From: Tanytarsus gracilentus
Lineage: Eukaryota > Arthropoda > Insecta > Diptera > Chironomidae
Direction of reading: 5' to 3'
Length of the DNA: 64,000 nt
Assembly: GCA_038502055.1 (NCBI GenBank)
Contig: JAXRKN010000037.1
Coordinates: 4,669,501 to 4,733,500, forward strand
The notes below the pieces were generated by a model. It was not told where the DNA came from and made no database searches. It saw only the letters and a program-made list of their open reading frames with translations. This document shows, in pieces, positions 15,001 to 25,675 of this stretch. The position numbers and the translations under genes are program-made. The first letter of the stretch is position 1, and every line of letters starts with the position of its first letter.

Positions 15001-15772
15001 AAGAAAATTTTCTCGGAATCGATTTATGAAAAATTGAAGATAATTTAAAATTCAAATATTGCGAAACTCTTTTGATTGATTGCGTCAATAGCACGCACTT
15101 TGCATAAACACGCTGCGATTATTATTCGAGCGAAAAATAAAACATAAAACATATTCTTTGGCGGATCTTCTTCCAAAATAAAAAAAGCTGTGTGAGCCTG
15201 AGAAAATAAAGATGACAAGCTATGTGTGCACATATAAGTTGATTGAAGAGATGCTGGTGAATGAAAAATTGTGCAGGTTGCAGAATTTTTTCGTTCTCTC
15301 TCTCTTAACTCACACATAAAGTGCACTCAGAGAGTTTTATTAGGTAATGAATAATTTATTATGCTTCACTCACTCGATGTAGTTGTTGTTTTTAATACTT
15401 GTACTTGTACTGATGCAGTTTGTAAAACGCTGACAACATGCCAGTCATAAAAAATATATTTTTTTAATGTGCTCATGTAGGGGCATATTTTAAACGTTTG
15501 ATATGCAATAAAAAATATTCTAAATTCGCTCAATTAGCAAAATGTGGAAAGAAGTTTTTATCTACCTAAAAAATAAATTTTAAAAAATCGCGTCTTGTGT
15601 CTAAAACTTTATTTTGATAGAAAAAGACCTTGTAATGCTTTAGATATCAACAAAAATTTGTTTGCAGGCGGTGCTCAACCTCTCCATTGTGTGAATTCAT
15701 TGAGAAAAAAAATATCGAGAATTGTTATTAATTTTTTTATTTTTTTCCATCTGTCACTTTTTGGCAACATAG
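1..15772 (+). other. Dll: Distal-less intron (incomplete at its 5' end), splitting the homeobox
   Basis: This AT-rich stretch ends at the acceptor (AG at 15771-15772) of the Distal-less exon that begins inside the homeobox. No exon carrying the first 44 homeodomain residues was seen here, so the donor probably lies upstream of the window and the intron exceeds 15.7 kb. It holds many short TAAT/ATTA-rich and GA/TC-rich runs and a short CA microsatellite. The longest ATG-led ORFs (10520-10951 and 7355-7687, plus strand) have no recognisable domain. Developmental enhancers are likely here by analogy with other Dll/Dlx loci. That is inference; no enhancer can be delimited by eye. Confidence 0.75.
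2438..2453. repeat. (CA)n microsatellite in the Dll intron
   Basis: Eight CA dinucleotides in a row, followed by a short TA-rich stretch. Confidence 0.8.
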
Positions 15773-17111
15773 GTCAAAATTTGGTTTCAAAATCGAAGAA
15801 GTAAATATAAGAAGATGATGAAAGCTGCTCAAGCGCCAGGTGTTGGTGGAATGCCGCTTAGTGGAAATCAAGGAAGCCATAGTCCTTCACATCAGAATCT
15901 TCATGGAGGTAATTTTAATTAAATCTTAATGAAATTAATAGAAATTAATAAATTTTTTCTCGCATCAAGGTGGAGGTGGCTCAAACAGTGGATCGCCATC
16001 GCATTTCCTACCTCCAGGACACAGTCCATCTCCCTCAAGCACACCGGTCTCTGAATTATCGCCAGGTATGTTACTTTTTTCTTTAAATTGATCGGTTAGG
16101 ACAAAACAAATCAATACAAGTGACGCCATCTATATGTCGGCAGCATAACTTTCCATTAATTGAAATCCACTATAGTTTTTCATTCGCCTGAAAGACGAAG
16201 ATTATTATGCGTATCAGTCACAATCAGAACCATTTAATTGAACATTAAACACTGAGGTTTTGACAAAACCACTACATTGTAATTTTTTTCTCCTCTTTTC
16301 GTCTCGTTCATTTCGTGGTTGTAAAAAAAACCCAATACACACACGCTTAAATTGCATGATTGCACTTTGATACAACAATGAACCTTTGTTGAACTTCTTT
16401 TTGGCATGTGGTAATTAATAGAAGCTAACTCTTTTTCTGCCAATAATTACTGCTATATTGCGAGAGCAGAGAGTGCACTAGATAGAGCTTTTGCAATAAA
16501 ATCGAGAACGTACAGACTACAAAATGGAGAATGAAAAAAAAATATAAATCGATAGTTCAATTAAAATTGAAATTGTGCTAAATTGGAGCAGCTGATTTTT
16601 GAGTGAAAATGAAAGTCTAAAAAATATTTTTTTTATCACACAGGTTTAAGTCCTCCATCAGCTCAATCGAACGCGCCATGGGAACAGAAGCCGCCACCTA
16701 CGCATTGGACAAATGGGCCAAATAATGGAGCGCCGTCAGGAGGAGGAATGGGACAAAACGGACCCATACCCCAGATCGATCATAAACCACCTCAAATGGC
16801 ACCACAAACACACGTCCCGCCACAGCCATCTCACGCTCCACAAATGGGTGGCTACATGCCGCAATATTGGTATCAACCGGAAACAAATCCATCATTATTA
16901 ACGTAAGTGCCCTCCACTCACTTTTGTAGATTGATTTTATGCTAAAATAAACTTATTTCTCTCCTTCTCGTGACGCGAGTTTGATTAATAGCGTATGCGA
17001 TTGATATCTTTACCGTTTCGCCTATGAAAATCTAAATTTTTGTTACTCTACATTTCTAACATTCGTTTCTTTCGTTTTTAATATTTTTACAGAGTGTGGC
17101 CGGCAGTTTAA
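15773..17111 (+). CDS. Dll: Homeobox protein Distal-less, 3' exons (partial CDS)
   Basis: Homeodomain transcription factor that specifies distal appendages and sensory structures. Four exons are visible: 15773-15908, 15970-16065, 16644-16902 and 17093-17111, with phases agreeing at each junction (0/1, 1/1, 1/1, 2/2) and the stop at 17109-17111. The first exon starts with VKIWFQNRRSKYKKMMKAAQ, the third helix of a Dlx-class homeodomain. The preceding intron sits between homeodomain residues 44 and 45, the conserved Dlx position. The downstream part is rich in Ser, Pro and Gly (GSNSGSPSHFLPPGHSPSPS) and ends with PQYWYQPETNPSLLTVWPAV, which matches the insect Dll C-terminus as I remember it. 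About 169 residues are encoded here; the N-terminus and helices 1-2 lie upstream of the window. Very secure identification. Confidence 0.95.
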
Positions 17112-20100
17112 TAAACAAAAAAAAAGTCTCATATATTTTAACAATTCTAAATTGCTTATAAAAAGGAAAGTTAGCAGTAATTGATAAATTCCGTCGTCAT
17201 AGGACTTTTAGATATGAAAAATGAATTTAAAAAATTATTATAAAAGAGCTTGTAAATATTCACTTTTTCATTTATATTCGATTTAAGGCAAAAATGTTAT
17301 GGAATAGCATTAAGATTTAAAGAAAATTCCTTCTCTATATTAATTTTTTCTACAAATAGTGTAACATGTACATTCCATAAAAGTTGACATTTAAATAGTT
17401 AAATTGAAAAATTCTCATTAACGAAAGCTTTCATCATAAACGAGGATCTCACTCTCAAAAAGATAAAAATATAAGTGCGCAGTGAAATTTTTATGGGGCT
17501 TTCGTAATTAATGAAAACACCCCACGGTAAAAATATCGCAATGTAATTGACAATTGTGTGCGACATCAAGTGCAAAAAATGAAATAAAAATTTTTCAGTA
17601 AAGCAATTCGGAATTTTTAGTTGAGGTTGTATGTCGGCGCGGTTACACAAAAAGCAAAAGAAGAAAAAATGAGATGAAATAACTTTGTAAATTGAAGAAA
17701 AAAACGAGAGCTTGAATTGTCATCCGAGCATTCCTGCTCTCCTTCAACTGACGACTCGCTCCGTGTACCCTTTTTTTTAAAACACAATTTAATGCCGCGT
17801 CGTACCATCAGTTTAATTATATTTTCTTTGCTGCCGCTTTAACTATTGATGCGGTAGAGTGCCGTGCATCTTATCGTGCAATAAATGTAATACTTTGATA
17901 CATATATTTAGAAAACGGGACTTTATGTCTATTGGACTCTCTTAAATTGGCCATGAATAATTAGGATTCTCGCGTAATGAGAGAAAGGCGATGGAAAATG
18001 AGTTGGAAATTGTTGAGTCTGAATTTTTTTATCATACAAAACCAAACAAACGAATAGTAGAAATAGTGATCATAAATATTAATCAAATGAGAAGCCATTT
18101 TAAATAATTAGCATAAAAAAAATTAAATTAGATGTTAATTGATTTATTTTTTCAACTGTGCATTAATTTCCAATTTTTTTCTCTCTCTTTTTCTCTCACA
18201 TGTGCATTCGCTCGCTTAAAATATTCAGGCCGAAATATGAACCGATGGGAATCTACTGCCGCTCCTACTATGAATGAACTACTTTTATTTAAATTTAGAG
18301 AATTGTAAAATTATTTCTGGAGAAATAACTGGGATTTTTCTCCGACTCGATGTAACAAGTTCTTCTTTCCCTCAATTGGAGCAATAAATTTTTTTCGGAA
18401 CATTTTCATGCTTCGATTGGTAAAAAACGTAGAGCACTTCTTGAAATAAAATGATGTAAATAATGTTGACTACTTTTTCTGTTCATATAAATCGTACTAA
18501 ATATATTTGTGAGACAGTGAGAATTCGCAATTTTTCAGTGGTCCATTTAAATTGCGCAAAAATTAAATGATGAAGGCAGTTTTAAACCTCGAGTATACAT
18601 TCCAATTTGAGCATTTATAGCGATTTCATGAAAATTAAAAATTATTCAAAATATGCAAAAAAAACAAAGTGAGAAATTAGATACTTTAATTAACTAGGAA
18701 AATAGATGAAGAAAAAATCTTTTTATAAATAAAGAAAAATTGACAAAACAATGTGTATAAATATAAACAATTAAGACGATGATAAGAGAAAAATAAAAAT
18801 GAATTTAAAAAAATATTTGTCGCATTTTTCCTCCTTTGGTTTCAGGTTCATTTCAGTGCATTCAACTTTTATCACACGACTCGCTTGTTTTGAACTCTGC
18901 GACAAAATTTTCTCATGTACAGTAATGAAATTCACTCAAGTGCAAATAAACACATTACGCCTTTTAGATTTTCATATAGAAATCATCCCTCAATTTGTTG
19001 ATGGATTCAGAAAACAATATGAACATCATTAAGCAGCGGGTCGCTTTTGCTTGATGCACTCTAAAAAGGATCGACACGATGTTGAAGCAGCATGATGTCT
19101 TTAATATTTTGATTGAATTCATTTTTGTATTCATTAGCTACTGATATTGTGTACGTCAATGTCTCTTCACAAAGAACAAGTGGGATGGACTTTGAGGATT
19201 AAAGAAGAGCATCGTGTTGCGCAGTTTTTTTGGATATTTTTTTTCTAAAATATTTTAACGGAAAATTTTCAATTGAAAATGCCACGAAATAGTTTATCAT
19301 TTATAAAGAGATTTAATTTAATGATGGGAATCATGAATAAGTAAATACCTCAAGTACATTGTACTCACATGCTTTTTAACATGAAAGAATTTTCCCTCAA
19401 TTCCTGCTCATTAAAGGTCAATCAAATAGCGTTTCATGTTTCTCACAATAACATTCACTTCTCCACTTGCAGGTCAAACAAATTGTCTTCATTTAATTTA
19501 TTTAATAAGTTCAATTTGTGTGAAACACATAAAATAAAAAATCTGCTACTTACAATTCATCGCATGCATTTTATTAAAGAAACATCTTTGTTACTGAAAG
19601 TGATGATCATGACAGCGCAAAGTGAGAGTAAAGTTTAACGAAGTTTGATATGAATTTTATTAGTTTATTTAATCACAAGATGTTTAAGAGGGCGAGTGAG
19701 ATAAAGAGATGGAAACAGATGCTGCAGATGTACGACGAGGTCAATTTGGTTAAATATTTTGGAGGCAATTTAATATTCATTTAGTTCAAGTGTGAAATAT
19801 TGGTGCAAAATTCAAATTGATAAATAAGCGTTTAAAAATTTAACTCAATTAAGTATTGACAAAAATTGTAGAACAAAAAAAAGACCGAACATTTAATTTT
19901 TATTATCAAGACTTTGATTTTCAGCAAAAAATATTTTCTTTAAATCTAAAATCCGGGACTTCAAAAAAATTAAATTCTGACTAATTTTCACCACTTTTGC
20001 ACAACAGCAAAAAAAAATTAAAATTAATTTTTTTACAATTCATCAACACCCACTTAAGGAATAAAAAGAAAGAAACGAAATTTTTCAACTTTTCAAATGT

Positions 20101-21966
20101 CATTCAAAGCACCATCGAAATTGGATATTTTTGAAGTGAGCCACTCGTGTGCATTGTCAAGAGTTCAATATATATAAAATAAAAAATAAAAAAAACTTGA
20201 GCTCGAAACAATGGAAAGAATCAAGTGGGCTGAATGAGTGAGTAGTTGGAAAGATTTCCTAAACCAACTGCTCGGGTAGAGAAAAATCATAAATTTAAAT
20301 AAAAAACCACATTCTTAGCTGGAAATCGTTAAAAATGTATAAGAGCGGAATTAATAAAAAAATTATATGAGGAAAGAGAAAAAAATGTTTGTAGTCGAAC
20401 AATAGAAAGGAAACGCTCGTAAAACTTGTTCAGAGTCTCTCTCTTTCGAGGGCGTTTTTTGCTTTTTTACAATTCTGATTGTTACAGAAGAAACTGATGA
20501 CGGGAGAAATTGCACAATTTCATGCACATTCAAGTATGTGTGTAGGTAGTTAAAAGGATTGTATAATGATACGGAAAAAATAGGCGATCATGAAAAGGAT
20601 TTTATAAATGGCACTACTTGAAATCTGAAACTTTATATCAATACAACACACTCGTAAATTAGGGACTTGCATCATGCGATTACCATTTAATAGAGGAGTG
20701 GATTTATGCATGTATATATACTTATGATGTATTGTTGTGTAATTTTTGACACGGGCTCGATTTTTTCTTGATTTTGCCTCCTTTCAACTTCAAAACATCT
20801 GTTTATAGGTATTACGTTTGTATGTGGAATATTTGCATATCATTTTAGCTAAGTATGTTGATAGATTTCCGCATTAAGAGGTTAACGATCATTAATTTTA
20901 GGCTTTGGAGATTTGCGTGCACAATATTTTGATTTGATCGAAATTATTGATTTATGTTCAGTGCGTTCAAAACGCGCGAGATTTTTTTAAAAAAATTATA
21001 CTATTTTTTTTATTAAAAATGTGTTTTTAATATTTAACTTTCCTTATTTGAACAACTGAATGTTTTTTTGTTCAATCTCAACTTTTTTATAAAATAAAAA
21101 TATCAATTTAAAAGTAAAATTTTAACCCCTTCTAAAATAATTTTAAGATAGAAAGAATTTTCGCTCTCCGCATGTCTGTTACCATCAAGATATATTTTTT
21201 ATTCTTTTGAATTGAATGGCATACACAAAAAACGACTAAGAGAACCTATGTGCATGTGAATATAAGGAAGGTTGTACGTAGTGAGAGGTGTGGTAGTTCT
21301 TTTTAGTGATTTCCGGACGTTTTATGTTTCATTCAAGAACAAATGTTTCACAGAAAAAAACTCCTTGGTTTTATTTCTTGAATCTACATCAGTTGAGTCG
21401 CTTTATAAACTGACGCGCGCGTGAAATAAATTTCTTCATGGTCTGTATAAAATAAAATAAAAATAAAAATAATTTTCCGCTTTTACTTTTTTTTATTTCT
21501 TTTTTTCCCAAACAAATTGGATGCAAATTTATTATTAACATGCTCGACTTATGATTTTCGAGGGGCCTAAAATAGCAATTACCATGCCATTCATTTTTTT
21601 TTATTAGTAAAAATCAGAAAATCATTTCAAAATTTTGGGCGAATGCAAGGAATCACAAAATTGCCAGTTTCAAATTTCCTCGACGCGCGTGCTTTACACT
21701 TCGTTTGACATCAACTGTTCTCCTTTGTCTAGATAAATAGAGATGTATCATTGTTAATGAAAAATATGTTTTAAAAAATATGGAACAAAAATAAGAACTT
21801 GACATAAATTGACTTTTAAAATGTCAATGAAATATTTCTTTTGAAGGTCGTCATTGATGATAAAGTTTTGTTTTGCTGAAATAAAAATTTAAATTTGATG
21901 AAAAAATTTATTTTTGAAACTGTTTTTAGCAAAAAAATTTTTTTATTTTTTATAATTTCAAAATAC
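17112..21966. other. Distal-less 3' flank and intergenic DNA
   Basis: AT-rich DNA between the Dll stop codon and the 3' end of the minus-strand secreted-protein gene. The start is presumably Dll 3' UTR: AATAAA-like hexamers occur right after the stop (about 17109) and near 17880. Apart from the candidate alternative exon at 18229-18277, only short chance ORFs, TA/AT runs and purine tracts were seen. Confidence 0.6.
18229..18277 (+). CDS. Candidate alternative last exon of Distal-less
   Basis: A polypyrimidine-rich stretch (18170-18200) and an acceptor AG at 18227-18228 precede a short open frame. Spliced in phase 2 from the donor at 16902, it would replace the VWPAV end with PKYEPMGIYCRSYYE and stop at 18275-18277. 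The 49-nt segment is about half GC, well above its flanks, and the phase fits. I do not recall this tail from other Dll proteins, and a chance open frame this short is entirely possible. Confidence 0.3.
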
Positions 21967-22916
21967 TTAAACTCCTCCACAGTATCGAATATTCCCAAGA
22001 ATTTCGTCTCTCTTTGGTGAAATAAAAGTGACATTGACCAGTTTGTTACATTTTTTAACTGCTTCATTGTAGTCACTGATAGCATCAACCATATCGATAC
22101 CAGTTTGAGCCATGCTCTTTGTTATATCCAAAGTACTTTGAAATTGATCTTTCATCACCTTGAAGACATTTTTAGATAATATGAGAAAATAATTATAATT
22201 TTAATATTTACAGTCAGCAACGCTTGAGCAGCCGTTTCGTTTTGTTTCTTACTCGACCAATATCCAATGAGAACTGGAAGTGTAAAAGGACGTTTCATGT
22301 CAGTTGCTTGTTTCGTGTAGATTGTCGTCATATAATCAATTTGTCTTTTAAATCGGGGATGCATTAGAGGATTAGAGACCGTGTTATTTCTCATGCACTG
22401 AATAATACGAGAAGAACCAGTTTCGAGGAATAGTTTGATGTTTTTTTCTAGACTCATGACACATGCTTTTCCATCAGTGAAATATGCTTTGGCTGGTTCA
22501 AAGCAGTCCTCAAGAAAATCTGCCATTGAGGCAATGTACCCGAACATTGTGTTCGACTGTTCAATTCTCATCTCTTCGAATTCAGCTCTCACAGAATAAA
22601 TCAAATTTTTCCTCACATTACAAACGAGATCTTGACCAATTTGTTGGAAACTGACGCTTTCTTCCGTGCCTTGATATTTGCAAAGGTCCCTTGGAAGTGG
22701 ACTGTTAATATTTTCCAGCAAATCCAGTTGACTTTTCAGCACTTTAATACGATCCATTTGAATAGTGTTGTACTGAATACGCATGTTTGCCTCCATGTTA
22801 CTAAAAACATCACCCATATTGCTGACAAATGTATGAATATCATAAATATAATCCACACATGATCGAGAGTTTGCAATAAAAATCGAAACAATCACAAAAA
22901 TTATGATATTTTTCAT
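21967..22916 (-). CDS. Secreted 8-Cys protein of unknown family, gene 1
   Basis: Two exons, 22916-22212 and 22158-21967, joined across a 53-bp GT-AG intron in phase 0, give 298 residues. The chosen ATG (22916) opens directly on a signal peptide (MKNIIIFVIVSIFIANSRSC). An upstream in-frame GTG was discounted. The mature protein looks largely helical, with eight cysteines including the one at the signal-peptide boundary. A tetrabasic RFKR site in the middle is a possible furin-type cleavage point. I do not recognise the family. A segment of the form GKxC...C (about residues 157-182) resembles one in the divergent neighbour at 23164-24434. Likely an extracellular protein (haemolymph, gut, salivary or reproductive); the function is unknown. 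Confidence 0.75.
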
Positions 22917-23163
22917 TATCTGTCGTTTATCAGTCAGCACTTTTTTGTTACTGAGTTCTCTTACGTGAATTACCTCCCGATATCGCTCACTTTTTTAAGA
23001 GCATACGGATGACACCTGTGACAACAATGATACTATAGAGAGATGCTTAAAAATTTAAACTCAGTTTTAAATGATATTAGCATCATTCAACACGTAAATT
23101 AGCAGCTAATCGCAAGTATCTGATAAAAGTATCGAGTTTAATTTTAAAAATTAATTGAGAGTA
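22917..23163. promoter_or_regulatory. Shared 5' region between two divergent secreted-protein genes
   Basis: Only 247 bp separate the start codons of the minus-strand (22916) and plus-strand (23164) genes, so both promoters must lie here or overlap the 5' UTRs. A GATAA-type motif is visible in 'ctgataaaag' near 23120; GATA-like sites are common in insect fat-body and gut promoters. This is a positional inference only. Confidence 0.4.
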
Positions 23164-24434
23164 ATGAAAAAGTTTTTACTGGTGCTAGGATTATTGGTAA
23201 AAATATTTTTAAACTTTAAAATAAGTTTTGAGTAAATTATAATTATTTTCGTTAATTTTTAATCGAAAAATTTTTTTATTGAATTTATCCTTGAAACTTA
23301 AAATAAATAAACTCAATTTTTTTGCAAACATTTTCAAGTTTTTTCTAATAACACTCAACGATGGAAAGAAACACACGCTTACCAAGAAATTTACGAAAAA
23401 TAAGCGTAACCTTAGACAAGAAATAGTGACAGAGAACCCTGAAGTAACTCAAGCAACTGAAATAACTGAAGGACCTGACTATGATAATGGGGAGGACGAC
23501 ACAACTTCAACAGTTACTCACTTTCTACCTGATATCACATCTACCATGATCCGAAGAACTACCACAACAATTGCGACCACCCCAGAGCCTTACACAAATT
23601 TTACAGACGCAAAATCAGTTGAAGCTGAAATTCGAGAAGCACTTGATGACTTTGAGCGATCAATGATCGAAAATTTAGATGATTTTGTAATCGACACGAG
23701 GGAAAGGGCTGACACTGAAACATCCAGAATTTATGAGTTAGTTGAAAAGGATGAGATTTATAATTTGTTTGAAGGAAAATGTATGAATGATCAGTTAACG
23801 ACTTTCGATCAGTTTGAGACGTATCTTGATTCTTTTGTAAAAATTCACATGGAACATGAGTTTGAAGGATTTGAAAGTTTTGTGCAGAAATCTTTTAAGA
23901 AATTCAATAATCCTTTTCAGGATTATGTAAGAGCAAACTTGGAGACACCACTCACGACCGCATTGCGATACAATAAAGTAGAAAAAGGGAAGTCAATTCA
24001 CTGCGCAAATACTTTTGTCCCTGAAATTGTTGACTTTATTGAAAATGGATATGGTGACATTTTAGATTGTTATGTCATCGATTTGTATTATAATGAAACT
24101 GATGTTTATCAAGATATCATTACGAGCCTTTACCGAGAAACAGCTTCATACCTTACCACTTGCACAAATGCTGCATGCTTTAAAAGGGTAAAATTTTAGT
24201 TTTTCAAATTAAAATTTTAAATAAATTTTTTTACAGACTTGCTGGAAAACAAATTTACTTGTGTTACGTGCTAGTAAATATGCAAGTGACGCTATGACTG
24301 CAGTTCTTAAAAATTTAAAACTCGAATTTGATGACATTGGAAAATGCATTAGTCATTACTACAACTCCACATTTGTGGGTTACACGAGTAGCAGGGACTC
24401 GTTGCGAAGTCGTATCGTCGACTGCTTGAGATAA
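23164..24434 (+). CDS. Secreted Thr-rich 8-Cys protein of unknown family, gene 2
   Basis: Three exons, 23164-23196, 23339-24187 and 24237-24434, all joined in phase 0, give 359 residues. Exon 1 is only 11 codons (MKKFLLVLGLL) and continues into FFLITLNDG to complete a signal peptide. Residues of roughly 45-110 are acidic and Thr-rich (TSTVTHF, RRTTTTIATTPEP), suggesting a mucin-like O-glycosylated linker. The C-terminal two thirds is helical and carries eight cysteines, among them a TCTNAACFKRTCW cluster that spans the exon 2/3 junction. AATAAA motifs follow at about 24452. The motif from GKSIHC to ILDC matches the minus-strand neighbour in spacing. Family not recognised; extracellular by inference. 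Confidence 0.75.
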
Positions 24435-25191
24435 TAAAAGTCATCTGTATGAATAAATAAATAAAGAATGAGAAGCAGAGAGAATAAAAATCTCTTCAAT
24501 TAAAGTTGAGAACTTGGATTTGTCATTGCACTTAATTGATTTAGATTAATGTATTCATTCATATGCATGAGCGTTGTTTGAGTGACTTGGTCGTTGAGTG
24601 ATTGTGAATAGTTTCCTGAATAGATTTCGTAGCAGAAATGTGTTTTCTCTTATAATAAATTTAAGAGATACTTTTATATAGGTTTAATGTGTCTATCTAT
24701 CTTAAATATGTGAAGGTACATAAATAAATATAAATTTATGTGAGAAATACATACAAAAGTATACAATTTATGTACGAGAAAGTAAAAATATTATAATAAT
24801 TTAGCTATCAAAAAACTCTACACATTTTTGTTGCAGTTAAATATTTGACTAAATCACTGCATTAATTCAATTAACCTGAAAAATGAACCCACAATAGTTT
24901 TCTTAGATGACAGCATCAATCATATGCATGAAGATATCTTCGAGTAATTTTTCTTTGTTATTATTAGATTTTATTTCACATCATATGTGTGTACACACAT
25001 GACCGTGATTGCCTCAAATTGAACTTAATTGATTCTTCCTCTCTCGCTGTCGTTTGTTGGCATTGCTTTGACACAAAGAGATTTCATAAAATATTTTTAA
25101 ATATTACGCGTTTACATAAATTTTAATTTATTTTAATTTCTGCTGAAAAGATTTTTAGAGCTTCCGAAAATTTGTAAATACGGGTTTTAAA

Positions 25192-25675
25192 TTAAAGGAA
25201 ATCTCGATTTGCTATTGAAGGTTGACAAAAGTGGCACTTGAGCACATGTTCTACACTTGATTGTAGTTGCAGCAACATAAAAAATTGTATCACATCGTGT
25301 TTACGAGATTCCAATGAGAAATTTTTGGTATACGGCCGCACACACATGTCGCAGATGAAACGCAACGATAGAATGGATCGATGCCCAAATACCATGTTAT
25401 TATCGGTCATTAAAAGAAAGACAAGTCCCACGATCGTCCATCAGTTCGTCAAAAAAATTTGAGAGGAATATTTTTTGAAAGATATTGCGGTATGCATGTT
25501 GATGATGATGTGTGTGTCCCTTCTGAACTATGCACCGGTTCTTCTTCAACGCCTATTTGATCAGATGCCGATCGTGAAAGTCCTCTCCTATAATTACGCA
25601 ATGGCGCACACCATCCTAGCATTTTAAAAACAGTTAATGCACGAAGCAATTCCTGCTTAATTTTCTAAATTTTTC
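25192..25675 (-). other. GC-richer patch with two adjacent minus-strand open frames
   Basis: On the minus strand, an open frame from about 25675 to 25449 (peptide includes LTVFKMLGWCAPLRNYRRGL) is followed by a second, in another frame, at 25431-25192 (includes FICDMCVRPY and later LKCHFC, two CxxC pairs). Base composition is visibly less AT-rich than the flanks. A possible acceptor (AG) lies just upstream of the first frame, but no convincing donor links the two, and plus-strand frames are also open. It could be one or two exons of an unrecognised gene, a conserved non-coding element or chance. Confidence 0.2.

Noticed and set aside
21967..24434. Assignment of the secreted pair to the 27-kDa haemolymph glycoprotein (DUF1397) family
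   Set aside because: The Cys-rich helical character is vaguely similar, but no diagnostic motif could be verified by eye.
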